The notes beneath the pieces were generated by a model. It had not been told where the DNA came from. It was given only the letters and a program-made list of their open reading frames with translations, and did not search any database. This document shows, piece by piece, positions 16,655 to 24,612 of a DNA stretch of 64,000 nt. Source of the DNA: Pseudomonas sp. R4-35-07 (GTDB lineage Bacteria; Pseudomonadota; Gammaproteobacteria; Pseudomonadales; Pseudomonadaceae); the NCBI RefSeq assembly GCF_003852235.1, contig NZ_CP027732.1, positions 3,844,001 through 3,908,000 on the forward strand, written 5' to 3'. The position numbers and the translations under genes were made by a program. Position 1 is the first letter of the stretch, and the number at the start of each line of letters is the position of its first letter.

Positions 16655-17253
16655 ATGAACACCTTCAAATCATCAGTTCAAAACGTAGCTGCGGCCATAG
16701 GCCTCATCGCAGCAGTGACACTCGGTGGATGCGTGATGATCCCTTACGACACGCCGGAATCAAAAGCCCAAATCCAGCGCGATCTGAAAATTGCACCATC
16801 GGATATTCAAGCCGTGTCGGAAACGAACTGGTGCTTGTTCCCATATGGAAGCGAAGGCAGCTGCAGGGCCACTCAAGGCCTGGGAGTGTTGACCAGCACA
16901 ACAACCACACCTACACTGAAACCGCACGCATCCTCCCAGAACAAGTGCAGTGCGTGAAGACAGTTGGTGGTCGCACTGGAGTCGAACCGTTCGTTGTATT
17001 CACCAAAGACCGAGCGATCATGCTCGCCGTCATTACGCCGGGTGGGCAAATGAATGTGCCTGTGAAAGTCAGTTTCTTTGATTATCTGACGAAGCCAGGG
17101 CAGCACGTCTTCACTGGGACGGATGGCGGATATGTGCGCAAGTCGGGTCGACAGCAAACCGTAGGCGGAATGGTGTCAGGCACTGCCGTCCCGTGGCATA
17201 CAACACTCGACGTAACCGAGGTTTTTAACCCTTGCCCGCAGGTTACAGATTAA
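16655..17253 (+). pseudogene. Lipoprotein gene with a frameshift
   Basis: From ATG 16655 (after AAGGAGAGCGAACA) the frame encodes MNTFKSSVQNVAAAIGLIAA and a lipobox LGGC, then a mature domain that includes IQAVSETNWCLFPYGSEGS. This frame runs into low-quality sequence and stops at 16957. The -1 frame carries the plausible continuation HTYTETARILPEQVQC, then GQMNVPVKVSFFDYLTKPGQ and a C-terminus ending at 17253. The switch lies near 16885-16905, within GACCAGCACAACAACCAC. One base added there would restore a lipoprotein of about 199 aa. It is therefore either a one-base deletion or a sequencing error. It is flanked by direct hairpin repeats. Confidence 0.65.
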
Positions 17254-17263
17254 CGAGGGGCCA

Positions 17264-17304
17264 CCGGGGTCAGACCACCACTATTGAAAACGTGGTCTGC
17301 CCCC
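17264..17304 (+). repeat. 41-base hairpin repeat, copy 2
   Basis: CCGGGGTCAGACCACC, then CGTGGTCTGCCCCC; the stem is GGGG(T)CAGACCAC with GTGGTCTG(C)CCCC. It is a same-orientation copy of the element at 16401-16441 (39 of 41 bases identical) and follows the broken lipoprotein gene by 10 bases. Confidence 0.8.
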
Positions 17305-17417
17305 CTACTGTGCCACTACTCTGCCGACCCTACTCTGCCATCCGGCGTGTAGATAAGATGCTATACGGCATTAAGTGACAAGAATGTCGGCTAATTGATA
17401 GTTAGGGAGAACTGAGT

Positions 17418-17978
17418 ATGCGTCGCTTAATAGCCAACGGCTTTGTGTTTGTCAGCATTGCGATACTCTGTTCCGGCTGCACATCTTATTCGTCCCAGCC
17501 GACGATCAACGAAACCGCTGAACCCGAAACGGAAGAAATCATCTCCAGCTTTAGTTACGCAATAAACTCCCCATGGAAAGACAGTCGCTTCGGCAAGGAC
17601 GCATACGCAGCGACACTCAAAGTTATTCCCGATGCACAGGATACGGGCTCCAGCCTTGCCGCTACGACCCTGCCGGCATTAGAAATAAAGATCTCGGAGT
17701 TCTCATCTGGCGGCGCTTGCGGACAAGATTACTTGACGGGCCTGAGTCTGGGTTTGATCCCCAGTTGGTGTACGCGGACGAACCTTTTCAAGTTTGATTT
17801 TATATTGAATAAGGATCAGCGCTTTTGCAGGCAAAAAACCTACTCGATAAACTCCACGTCGCTTTCACATCTCACGATGATTCCGTTTGCACTATTCAGT
17901 ACGGACAATCAGCCATTGACGCTCTATCAGGCGGCGCTTAAAGATTTTCTTCGGATAGGCCAATGTGCAACGCGTTGA
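17418..17978 (+). CDS. Putative lipoprotein, unknown function
   Basis: 186 aa with signal peptide MRRLIANGFVFVSIAILCSG and a lipobox CSGC (Cys21). The mature region has FSYAINSPWKDSRFGKDAYA, an internal pair of Cys residues (GGACGQDYLTGL, SWCTRTNLFKF) suggesting a disulfide, and a C-terminus ending IGQCATR. No known domain is recognised. ATG 17418 follows GGGAGAACTGAGT. Codon use is more AT-rich than the surrounding housekeeping genes. It belongs to the run of small secreted proteins at 15.9-20.1 kb. Confidence 0.7.
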   Translation: MRRLIANGFVFVSIAILCSGCTSYSSQPTINETAEPETEEIISSFSYAINSPWKDSRFGKDAYAATLKVIPDAQDTGSSLAATTLPALEIKISEFSSGGACGQDYLTGLSLGLIPSWCTRTNLFKFDFILNKDQRFCRQKTYSINSTSLSHLTMIPFALFSTDNQPLTLYQAALKDFLRIGQCATR

Positions 17979-18189
17979 GAGGCACGTTAACAGGCTTTGT
18001 TTTGCGGCTACGAGGGGCTCATTCCGGGCGTCGGGACGTTCGAAGTTTATGTCAGGTGAGCGGCAGCTTTTGGCCGTTAGCTGTCAGTCACTCCATACTC
18101 CCCACACCACCACGACCGTGCCGAAACTGGGAACGACCCACTGCGCCAGTAAGTCTACCCGTCTCTCCCCATCGTTAAGGTACAGCGCA

Positions 18190-18489
18190 ATGGACAAGAC
18201 AATCACCGTGGATCAACTGGCTACCACTGATCTTCGATCGATCAACGAGATATGGCTCGGCGGGGCTCACAGGCCGCTATGTCTATGGCGGGGTGAGCAA
18301 GTCTTCACCCATGAAATGCTCAGCGAAGGCACTCACGATCAGAATGTCCGGCGCCTGTGTTTGAAGTTGGTCAACGCTGACGATCAAGGTGAAGTTGCTA
18401 GCGTTGAGTCGATCGCGCGCCAACGGCTGGAAAAAATGGGGAAGAACGGCGAGTTCTATCCGGCAGAGGAAGCGGACACTCATCAATAG
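18190..18489 (+). CDS. Hypothetical protein, 99 aa
   Basis: Begins MDKTITVDQLATTDLRSINE and has IWLGGAHRPLCLWRGEQVF, then a helical C-terminus with RQRLEKMGKNGEFYPAEEAD. The frame is open further upstream, but ATG 18190 follows TAAGGTACAGCGCA and gives a sensible N-terminus. No family is recognised; no signal peptide. It converges with the next gene and overlaps it by seven bases (18483-18489). Confidence 0.55.
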   Translation: MDKTITVDQLATTDLRSINEIWLGGAHRPLCLWRGEQVFTHEMLSEGTHDQNVRRLCLKLVNADDQGEVASVESIARQRLEKMGKNGEFYPAEEADTHQ

Positions 18490-18848
18490 TCGCTCCGCTT
18501 GGCCAGACGCAGACGCCAATTCCCACCATGTTGGAGATGGCACTCCTCCTCGGAATCGAATCCTACGCAGCGGTGCAGTAACCGCAGATCCACACCGGCA
18601 TCGCTCAGCGCGGTGCCTGTCAGTTCACGCATTCGCTGGTCTTCTCCCTTGGCCAGGGCTTGCTCCTTGCTTATTCGGGTATCGAATACCCAGATCACTC
18701 GCAGGCTTTGGGGGAAAGCGGCGTAGTCGACTTCATGGGTCAGCCATTCAAAGCCGGGGATTTCAGCCTTGGCGGTTTCACAGGCTTCGGTCAGGGCGGC
18801 AACCAGACGACGTTCGATACCTACGCTGTCGCGTTTGGTGGAGGGCAT
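18483..18848 (-). CDS. Conserved hypothetical protein (small Pseudomonas family)
   Basis: 121 aa beginning MPSTKRDSVGIERRLVAALT; the conserved body is EACETAKAEIPGFEWLTHEVDY (split across helices) then LRVIWVFDTRISKEQALAKG. Similar short proteins in pseudomonads are sometimes labelled Fis-type regulators, but no Fis helix-turn-helix can be seen here, so that label is not adopted. ATG 18848 is the best start; the frame upstream to 18896 lacks a ribosome binding site. Confidence 0.6.
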   Translation of the reverse strand: MPSTKRDSVGIERRLVAALTEACETAKAEIPGFEWLTHEVDYAAFPQSLRVIWVFDTRISKEQALAKGEDQRMRELTGTALSDAGVDLRLLHRCVGFDSEEECHLQHGGNWRLRLAKRSDY

Positions 18849-18992
18849 TGCGGGCTCCGGTGGGAAAGCGAAAGATGAACCAATAAAAAATATCACAGAG
18901 TGGCTTTATGCGATCTAGTCTCTATCAGGCAAAACAGCAGCTCATAGGGACGGTAAACAGTACTCATCGCTTAACTAATCGAGGGATCGAAC

Positions 18993-19313
18993 ATGTTGAA
19001 GTCACTCAATATCATGGCAACTGCATTGGTGTTGGCCGGAATAATCTCCACCAGTACTTACGCAGCCGACACACTAAAAGCTGAAGCGGCGGCGCGCGGT
19101 CAGAGTATCGGCACCGCAACAGTTGCAGCGAATGCTCCAATGCCATGCCCACCTGCAAATCGAGGGGCCAGCGCGACGGGAACCGCGCCTGGCACCGATC
19201 ATGCCGCCTGCACAACTGCCAAGAATAATGCGAGGCAGGCATTGCGCGCTCGAGTGCCTCAGACCTGCGCGGCTTACATTTCGTCAACCAGACCCTGCGA
19301 AGTCGTTAACTAA
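18993..19313 (+). CDS. Small secreted protein, unknown function
   Basis: 106 aa with a Sec signal peptide MLKSLNIMATALVLAGIIST, likely cleaved in STYAADT. The mature part is Ala/Thr-rich with four cysteines (MPCPPAN, HAACTTA, QTCAAY, RPCEVVN), which suggests two disulfides in the periplasm. ATG 18993 lies after GGATCGAAC. No known family. A strong 9-bp hairpin (19340-19360) follows. Confidence 0.65.
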   Translation: MLKSLNIMATALVLAGIISTSTYAADTLKAEAAARGQSIGTATVAANAPMPCPPANRGASATGTAPGTDHAACTTAKNNARQALRARVPQTCAAYISSTRPCEVVN

Positions 19314-19339
19314 CGCACCCTGGGTTCAGCTTGAAAAGT

Positions 19340-19360
19340 CCGCCGCAGAACCTGCGGCGG
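19340..19360. terminator. Hairpin between convergent genes
   Basis: CCGCCGCAG-AAC-CTGCGGCGG forms a perfect 9-bp GC stem with a 3-base loop, located between two convergent genes (stops at 19313 and 19378). There is no T-tract on either strand, so it is a weak or factor-assisted terminator, or an mRNA 3' stabiliser. Confidence 0.5.
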
Positions 19361-19377
19361 CAACCAACATCACAGGT

Positions 19378-19839
19378 TTAGCAGGCGCCCCCCTTCAAAA
19401 AACGTTGTTCATGATCGGGGTCGGGCAACAGGCAGGTGTCATATTTTCCGAAGAGTCGATAGCGGTTTAAAGCAATGCGATCATAGGCCCAATCCCGAAT
19501 TGGGCGTGGGATGCCACGCAACAGCCCCAGTGGGCGCCAGCCGGCAGGCAGTTGGGCAATGATTTCGAAAACCGCATTTGAGCGCACCCAGTAATGCCGG
19601 TCACGAATTACCGCCATGGTATCGAACTGATCCAACGGCAGCCCCGCCCAGGCGAGCAGGGCCTGGCCCTCTGGCGACTGTACAGCCGCCAATCGCACGC
19701 GCCGTTGACGATCATGGCGAATCAGGAACCGAGCCCAGCCATTGCACAGCTTGCACACGCCGTCGAAGAGCACCACGGTCTCGCCTGGGTTGAGGAAAGG
19801 CGCGGTTGAGGGGCGAGTTCGGGAGGCGGGCATAAGCAT
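19378..19839 (-). CDS. Thiol-disulfide oxidoreductase DCC family protein (DUF393)
   Basis: 153 aa. The family-defining motif is LFDGVCKLCNGWARFLIRHD (DxxCxxC near residues 27-32), followed by FDTMAVIRDRHYWVRSNAVF and the C-terminal YDRIALNRYRLFGKYDTCLL segment. DCC proteins are small thioredoxin-related proteins predicted to act as thiol-disulfide oxidoreductases; partners are unknown. ATG 19839 is used; another ATG two codons later is possible. Confidence 0.9.
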   Translation of the reverse strand: MLMPASRTRPSTAPFLNPGETVVLFDGVCKLCNGWARFLIRHDRQRRVRLAAVQSPEGQALLAWAGLPLDQFDTMAVIRDRHYWVRSNAVFEIIAQLPAGWRPLGLLRGIPRPIRDWAYDRIALNRYRLFGKYDTCLLPDPDHEQRFLKGGAC

Positions 19840-19878
19840 GGGTCCAATCGTGCCGGGTTCATCAGGACCGACTTACCC

Positions 19879-20112
19879 TCAGCCCTTCAACTCACTGGCC
19901 CGATTGCTCGCCGCATCATCGTAAGCCACATACAACGACTCGGCGATTTGGCTCTTGATAGCCTTGCTGGATTCCAGGCCCAACACAAAACCCTCGGCTT
20001 TGCCGCCCGCACGGTTGAGTTCTTCGTGGGTGGCAGCGCCGGTGATGGCGTCGAGGAGTTTGGCAGCAACGGGGCCGACGCCTTTGGGCAGGGAGATTTG
20101 GTCGATGGACAT
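19879..20112 (-). CDS. Small hypothetical protein, 77 aa
   Basis: Starts MSIDQISLPKGVGPVAAKLL and continues with AITGAATHEELNRAGGKAEG and a C-terminal helical stretch LYVAYDDAASNRAS. ATG 20112 follows AAAGGTACCGCC, a good ribosome binding site, and is preferred over an upstream in-frame ATG. No signal peptide or known domain. The gene is co-directional with the 238-aa unknown gene upstream (20261-20977), 148 bases away, so they may be cotranscribed. Confidence 0.6.
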   Translation of the reverse strand: MSIDQISLPKGVGPVAAKLLDAITGAATHEELNRAGGKAEGFVLGLESSKAIKSQIAESLYVAYDDAASNRASELKG

Positions 20113-20260
20113 GGCGGTACCTTTAAAAAATGAACGGTAGCGCATAGATCACTGCCGGGAGAGGCATGGTAGACCAGCTGGCAAGGAAAGGGGCTACTTT
20201 GCGCCGAAAGTGGCTAAATACCTGCCCCGCTCGCTGAGCCTCACACAACCCATTGCGCCG

Positions 20261-20977
20261 TTAGTATGCCTGCCCCGCACGCCGCGCATACATCGCCTGC
20301 TCCGTCTCCGCCGTGGCCCGCTCACCTTTGTAGGTCAGTTGAATGATAAAAAACCGTTCCCTGCCACCCTTCACATCCGAAGGGTCATAGGTTCTGAACA
20401 ACGGCGCCAGATCAATGGTCTTGGCGAAATTTTCGTTGGTCAGGCTGTAGTAGCCCATGCCGCTGCCGGACCAGGGCGAGCCGGCGTCTGTCATGTCGAT
20501 GGCGGCATTGCGGAAGGTCACCGCGGCCGTTTTCAAATCAGCGGAGCCATTGAGCAGTTCGGTGAGCCGCTTGATATTCGCGTCGCTCAGCTGACCGGCC
20601 TTGTCGATGACTTTCAGGCGGCCATCGGCTTCGACGGTAAAACCATAATCGGTTCTGGCCAGGTCGGGGGCGGTGCTCTTAAGGGTGGATGCGAACGCCG
20701 TGAAGGCGCTTTTGAGCACCGCCTGGGCACTATGGAAGCGGTCGACGAAGCGAGGAAATTCCGGTGATTCGGAGCGGCCGACCCACACGTCGGTCACCTG
20801 CGGTGGCTCGCTCGCGGTTTGGGCGGCTTCGCTGGGATGATAGACCGCAGCCGGCCCGGCATTTGCCAAGGATTGCTTGGCCGCCTCCGGCAATGCCTGG
20901 GGCGTCAGTTTCTGCTCGGAAGGCGCAAGTCGGATATTGGCAGGGGCTATAGTGGTAGCGCTGATGGAGAGTGTCAT
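20261..20977 (-). CDS. Hypothetical protein, 238 aa
   Basis: Begins MTLSISATTIAPANIRLAPS: a Ser/Thr/Pro-rich, low-complexity N-terminus of about 60 residues without a hydrophobic signal. The folded part contains TDVWVGRSESPEFPRFVDRF, YGFTVEADGRLKVIDKAGQL and a C-terminus SGSGMGYYSLTNENFAKTID. The pattern EADGRLKVxDxxGQLS resembles a repeated motif in Pseudomonas proteins of unknown function. A disordered, signal-less Ser-rich N-terminus can accompany secretion by specialised systems, but this is only suggestive here. Confidence 0.6.
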   Translation of the reverse strand: MTLSISATTIAPANIRLAPSEQKLTPQALPEAAKQSLANAGPAAVYHPSEAAQTASEPPQVTDVWVGRSESPEFPRFVDRFHSAQAVLKSAFTAFASTLKSTAPDLARTDYGFTVEADGRLKVIDKAGQLSDANIKRLTELLNGSADLKTAAVTFRNAAIDMTDAGSPWSGSGMGYYSLTNENFAKTIDLAPLFRTYDPSDVKGGRERFFIIQLTYKGERATAETEQAMYARRAGQAY

Positions 20978-21112
20978 TTCAATCGGTCCATGATCGGCGG
21001 GTTCATGGAGGTTATCGACGTGAAAGGCTCGATCTTTAGGCCCGCTGGGGACGTAAACAACCGTCGTTGCACCTCGAGCACCAACGGCCTGGGCGCGCCC
21101 ACCTGCCTGCCC

Positions 21113-22567
21113 TCAATCAGCCGCCTGCGACAATGGTCGCGCCACCTGCTCCAATGCCTTGCGCTCGGCCGCCACACCCCAAATTGCCTGCACCAGGGCA
21201 GCCGCACACATCAACGCTGCCCCGATCAAATACCCCACAAACAAACTCCCGCGCTGTTGCGTCTGTATCAACTGCCCAAACAAGGTCGGCCCGATGATCC
21301 CGCCCAGCCCCGTGCCGAACGCATAGAACACCGCAATCGCCAGCGCGCGTATTTCCAGCGGGAAGGTCTCGGCCACGGTCAGGTACGCCGAACTCGCCGC
21401 TGCCGAGGCGAAGAAGAAGATCACCATCCAGGCCATGGCTTGCTGGGTCACGTCGAACCAGCCTTGCTGGAACGCGTAGCCACTGAGCGCCAGCAACACG
21501 CCGGAGGTGGCGTAGGTGAAGCTGATCATCACGCGCCGGCCGACCACGTCAAACAACCGCCCCAGCAGCAGCGGCCCGCAGAAGTTGCCGAGGGCAAGCG
21601 GCAAGACGTACCAGCCGACGCGCTCGGCGGGCACGTCGTAGAAGTCGGTGAGCACCAGCGCGTAGGTGAAGAAGATCGCGTTGTAGAAGAAGGCCTGGGC
21701 GGTGAGCAGGGTCATGCCGACCAGGGCGCGACGGCGAAAGCTGACGAACAGAGTGTGGAAAATCTCCGCCAGCGGTGTGTGGTCGCGCGCGTGCAGCCGC
21801 AACGGCGGGGCGGTCACTGGGGCCAGTGCGTGGCCTTGTTCGCGCAGGCGCGCTTCGATGCCGTCGACGATGCGTCGCGCTTCGTCGTGCTGGCCGTGAA
21901 TCAGCAACCAGCGCGGGCTTTCCAGCAGCCACAGGCGCATCACCAGGATGACCAGGCCCAGCGCGGCACCGATGCCGAAGCACAGGCGCCAGCCGAGGTC
22001 GCCGCCGACGATCTGCGGGTCGAGCAACACAATGGCGCCACCGGCCCCCAGGGCGGCGCCCAGCCAGAAGGTGCCGTTGATGGTCAGGTCGACCCAGCCG
22101 CGATAGCGTGCCGGGGTGAATTCCTGGATGGTCGAGTTGATTGCGGTGTATTCGCCGCCGATGCCCATGCCGGTCAGGAAGCGGAACAGCAGGAAGGTTT
22201 CCAGGTTGAAGGAGAACGCCGTGGCTGCGGTGGCGCCCACGTAAAGCCACAGAGTGATGAAGAACAGCTTGCGTCGCCCCAGACGGTCGGTGAGCCAGCC
22301 GAACAGCAGCGCACCCAGCACGGCACCGGCGATGTAGACGCCACCGGCAAGGCCAATGTCGACGTTGCTGAGGTTCAGGCCGGTGCTGCTTTTCAGCGCG
22401 CCGGACACCGAGCCGGCCAAGGTCACTTCCAGGCCGTCGAGCAACCAGGTGATCCCCAGCGCGAACACCAGCAAGGTGTGGAAACGGCCCCAGGGCAAGC
22501 GGTCCAGGCGCGCGGGCAGGTCGGTCTCGAACAGCGTGCCAGGGGTGTTTGAGTGTGGCTGGGTCAT
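21113..22567 (-). CDS. MFS transporter (sugar/organic acid porter type)
   Basis: About 484 aa with 12 predicted membrane helices. Major-facilitator motif A is GWLTDRLGRRK between helices 2 and 3. GMGIGGEYTAINSTIQEFTP (helix 4-5) and the loop ESPRWLLIHGQHDEARRIV are typical of the metabolite:H+ symporter and sugar porter branches. ATG 22567 follows GGATGTGACA; an in-frame GTG two codons upstream is an alternative. The substrate cannot be assigned. It is divergent from the subtilase gene (134 bases between starts). Confidence 0.88.
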   Translation of the reverse strand: MTQPHSNTPGTLFETDLPARLDRLPWGRFHTLLVFALGITWLLDGLEVTLAGSVSGALKSSTGLNLSNVDIGLAGGVYIAGAVLGALLFGWLTDRLGRRKLFFITLWLYVGATAATAFSFNLETFLLFRFLTGMGIGGEYTAINSTIQEFTPARYRGWVDLTINGTFWLGAALGAGGAIVLLDPQIVGGDLGWRLCFGIGAALGLVILVMRLWLLESPRWLLIHGQHDEARRIVDGIEARLREQGHALAPVTAPPLRLHARDHTPLAEIFHTLFVSFRRRALVGMTLLTAQAFFYNAIFFTYALVLTDFYDVPAERVGWYVLPLALGNFCGPLLLGRLFDVVGRRVMISFTYATSGVLLALSGYAFQQGWFDVTQQAMAWMVIFFFASAAASSAYLTVAETFPLEIRALAIAVFYAFGTGLGGIIGPTLFGQLIQTQQRGSLFVGYLIGAALMCAAALVQAIWGVAAERKALEQVARPLSQAAD

Positions 22568-22700
22568 TGTCACATCCGTCCATGTGCACTGCCTCGTCCA
22601 GTTAGGAGTGAGGCTTGGGCGAGGGAGTTCAACGTGGTCGCGCTGAACGAACGGCGGGTGGGTGGAGTCGCAGTATCAGGCCCCGGCAAGGAACCCACTG

Positions 22701-24467
22701 ATGCCTCTGAATAATGCTGCCCTCGCGATGCTGCTCACCCTGGTCGCCAGCACGGCGGCCATGGCACAGGAACCGCTGCGACTGGAAAACCTGAAACGCT
22801 GCGGCGACCTGCTGCAAAGCCGGGAGCAGGATTGGTGCCTGAGTGCGCGCGGGCTGGGTGAAGCAACGCCGCAGGTGAAACTGGCGGGCAAGGCGCTGCC
22901 GGCGCAAGCCCTCCAGCGTGACGGCGACCAGTTGCGCCTGCGCCTGGACGGCACGCGCTACCAGAGCGGCCCGTTGTGGCTCGAAGACGGCCCGCGCGCC
23001 AGCAACGCGGCCTGGCTGACCCTGCGCAATAGCCATGTCGTCGCCGCCGGGCCCAGCGAAGTGGCGAAGAACATGGACGGCCTGACCACCTATGTCGACC
23101 TCGTCAGCGTGCTGATCGAGGAAGACCACGATGGCCGCCAAGAAGCCGAGCGCCTCGCGCGCAAATACGGCGCGAGCGTGGTCGGCAGCATCGCGCCGCT
23201 GAACCTCTTCCAACTGCGCCTGCCGGCCACCGACCTGCTGCAGCGCGACGCCTTGGTGCTACGCCTGGGCGGCGAGACCAGCGTGGATGCGGTGGTGATC
23301 GAAGAATCCGCCGCCGAAGAAACCGAGCACACTGCCGCGCGCCACGAAAAACCGAAGAAGCCATCGCCCGACTCCGATGAATGGGCCGCCAACCGCTTTC
23401 TCGATGCGGTGGCCTATTATCAGCGGCGCATCCCGGGCCAACACACACCTATCACGCCGCAACCGGTGCGCATCGGCCTGATCGAGCGCGGCGTGGATTT
23501 CGACACCGCAGATTTCGCCGACTACCTCGGTGCCTGCGCCCCCAGGCGTACCTGCGTCTACGCCCGCGATACGGGTGCGGCGAGCGGCCATGGCACCACC
23601 GTCGCCGGCATCCTCGCGGCAGGCTGGGACAACGGCGGCAACACCGGTTTTTTACGTGGGCTGGACAAGGCCAGCGGTGGCTTTGACGTGATTGTCGAGC
23701 GCAACTCCGATGCCGGTATCACTGCCAACATCGCCGCCTCGGTCAACCTCGTGGAGGACGGGGTGCGCGTGCTCAACTGGAGCTGGGGCATTCATCGCGT
23801 CGGAACCAAGGACGTCAATGGCAATGACGTCGACTCGCTGGTGCGCTCGGGAATTGCCATGAGTGGCTACGAAGAGCTGCTCGAAGAGTTCTTCCTGTGG
23901 CTGCGCAAGGAACACCCTGATGTGATCGTGGTGAACTCCGCCGGTAACGGTTCGGCATTCTCTGGCAGCGACGAGTACCGCCTGCCCTCCTCCTTCATCA
24001 CCGAGCAGTTGCTGGTGGTGGGCGGACACCAGCGTAACGTGCGTGGCGGCGTTGCCGTCGATGACCCGGCCTATGCCCTTACACGCAGCTCCTCGAATGT
24101 GGACATGCGCGTCGACATCACTGCTGCCGCCTGCGCCCACGCGTCCACGCCCGAGGCCGGCCAGGAAGGCGCCGTGCATTGCGGCACCTCCTACGCCACG
24201 CCGATGGTCGCAGGCTTGCTGGCGGCGATGCTGTCGATCAATCCGCAGCTGCAACCCGAACAGCTGCGCATGCTGTTGCGCCGCAGCGCCATGGCGATCG
24301 GCGAGAACCACGACTTTGAACGCAGCGACGCCCAGGACCTCACCGCGCCGATCCTTCCGTCGGAGCGCAACTACCAGCTCAACGACAAGGACGTCGGGCG
24401 CTCGGCTCGGTTGGATATGCAAAAGGCGCTGGACCTGGCGGTGCAAAGCCGGACGCGGGTGCGCTGA
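22701..24467 (+). CDS. S8 family serine peptidase (subtilase) with atypical active site
   Basis: 588-aa secreted protease-like protein. It has a Sec signal peptide of about 23 residues ending AMA-QE, a propeptide-like region to about 220, then the S8 domain. The His motif SGHGTTVAGIL (His297), the oxyanion Asn in VNSAGNGS (about 416) and the Ser motif GTSYATPMVAG (Ser497) are all present. The first catalytic motif, normally hydrophobic-D-T/S-G, reads IGLIERGVDFD, with Glu262 where Asp is expected. ATG 22701 follows AAGGAACCCACTG. It may have altered activity or use a nearby Asp. The gene is convergent with the permease gene across a mobile palindrome. Confidence 0.88.
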   Translation: MPLNNAALAMLLTLVASTAAMAQEPLRLENLKRCGDLLQSREQDWCLSARGLGEATPQVKLAGKALPAQALQRDGDQLRLRLDGTRYQSGPLWLEDGPRASNAAWLTLRNSHVVAAGPSEVAKNMDGLTTYVDLVSVLIEEDHDGRQEAERLARKYGASVVGSIAPLNLFQLRLPATDLLQRDALVLRLGGETSVDAVVIEESAAEETEHTAARHEKPKKPSPDSDEWAANRFLDAVAYYQRRIPGQHTPITPQPVRIGLIERGVDFDTADFADYLGACAPRRTCVYARDTGAASGHGTTVAGILAAGWDNGGNTGFLRGLDKASGGFDVIVERNSDAGITANIAASVNLVEDGVRVLNWSWGIHRVGTKDVNGNDVDSLVRSGIAMSGYEELLEEFFLWLRKEHPDVIVVNSAGNGSAFSGSDEYRLPSSFITEQLLVVGGHQRNVRGGVAVDDPAYALTRSSSNVDMRVDITAAACAHASTPEAGQEGAVHCGTSYATPMVAGLLAAMLSINPQLQPEQLRMLLRRSAMAIGENHDFERSDAQDLTAPILPSERNYQLNDKDVGRSARLDMQKALDLAVQSRTRVR

Positions 24468-24476
24468 ACCGCACCT

Positions 24477-24594
24477 GATCGTTCCCACGCTCTGCGTGGG
24501 AATGCCTCCTGGGACGCTCCGCGTCCCACCTACTGCGGACAGATGACGCAGAGCGTCACGGCCTGCATTCCCACGCGGGAGCGTGGGAACGATC
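24477..24594. repeat. Palindromic mobile repeat (GTTCCCACGC type, MITE/REP-like)
   Basis: 118-base element bounded by GATCGTTCCCACGCTC and its inverted copy GAGCGTGGGAACGATC. Inside are further paired segments (GACGCTCCGCGTC and a GACGCAGAGCGTC-like pair). It sits between the convergent subtilase and permease genes, the usual landing place for Pseudomonas extragenic palindromes of this family. It can fold into a cruciform or hairpin and may separate the two transcripts. Confidence 0.85.
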
Positions 24595-24612
24595 TTTGAA
24601 CCGGGCGCATGA

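Noticed and set aside
16880-16910. Programmed ribosomal frameshift in the lipoprotein
   Set aside because: No slippery heptamer and no downstream pseudoknot are apparent; a simple deletion fits better.
20819-22552. A 577-codon frame on the plus strand, overlapping the MFS gene
   Set aside because: It is exactly antisense to an MFS transporter with clear family motifs. The product is Gln/Arg/Ala/His-rich without domain character, typical of high-GC antisense frames.
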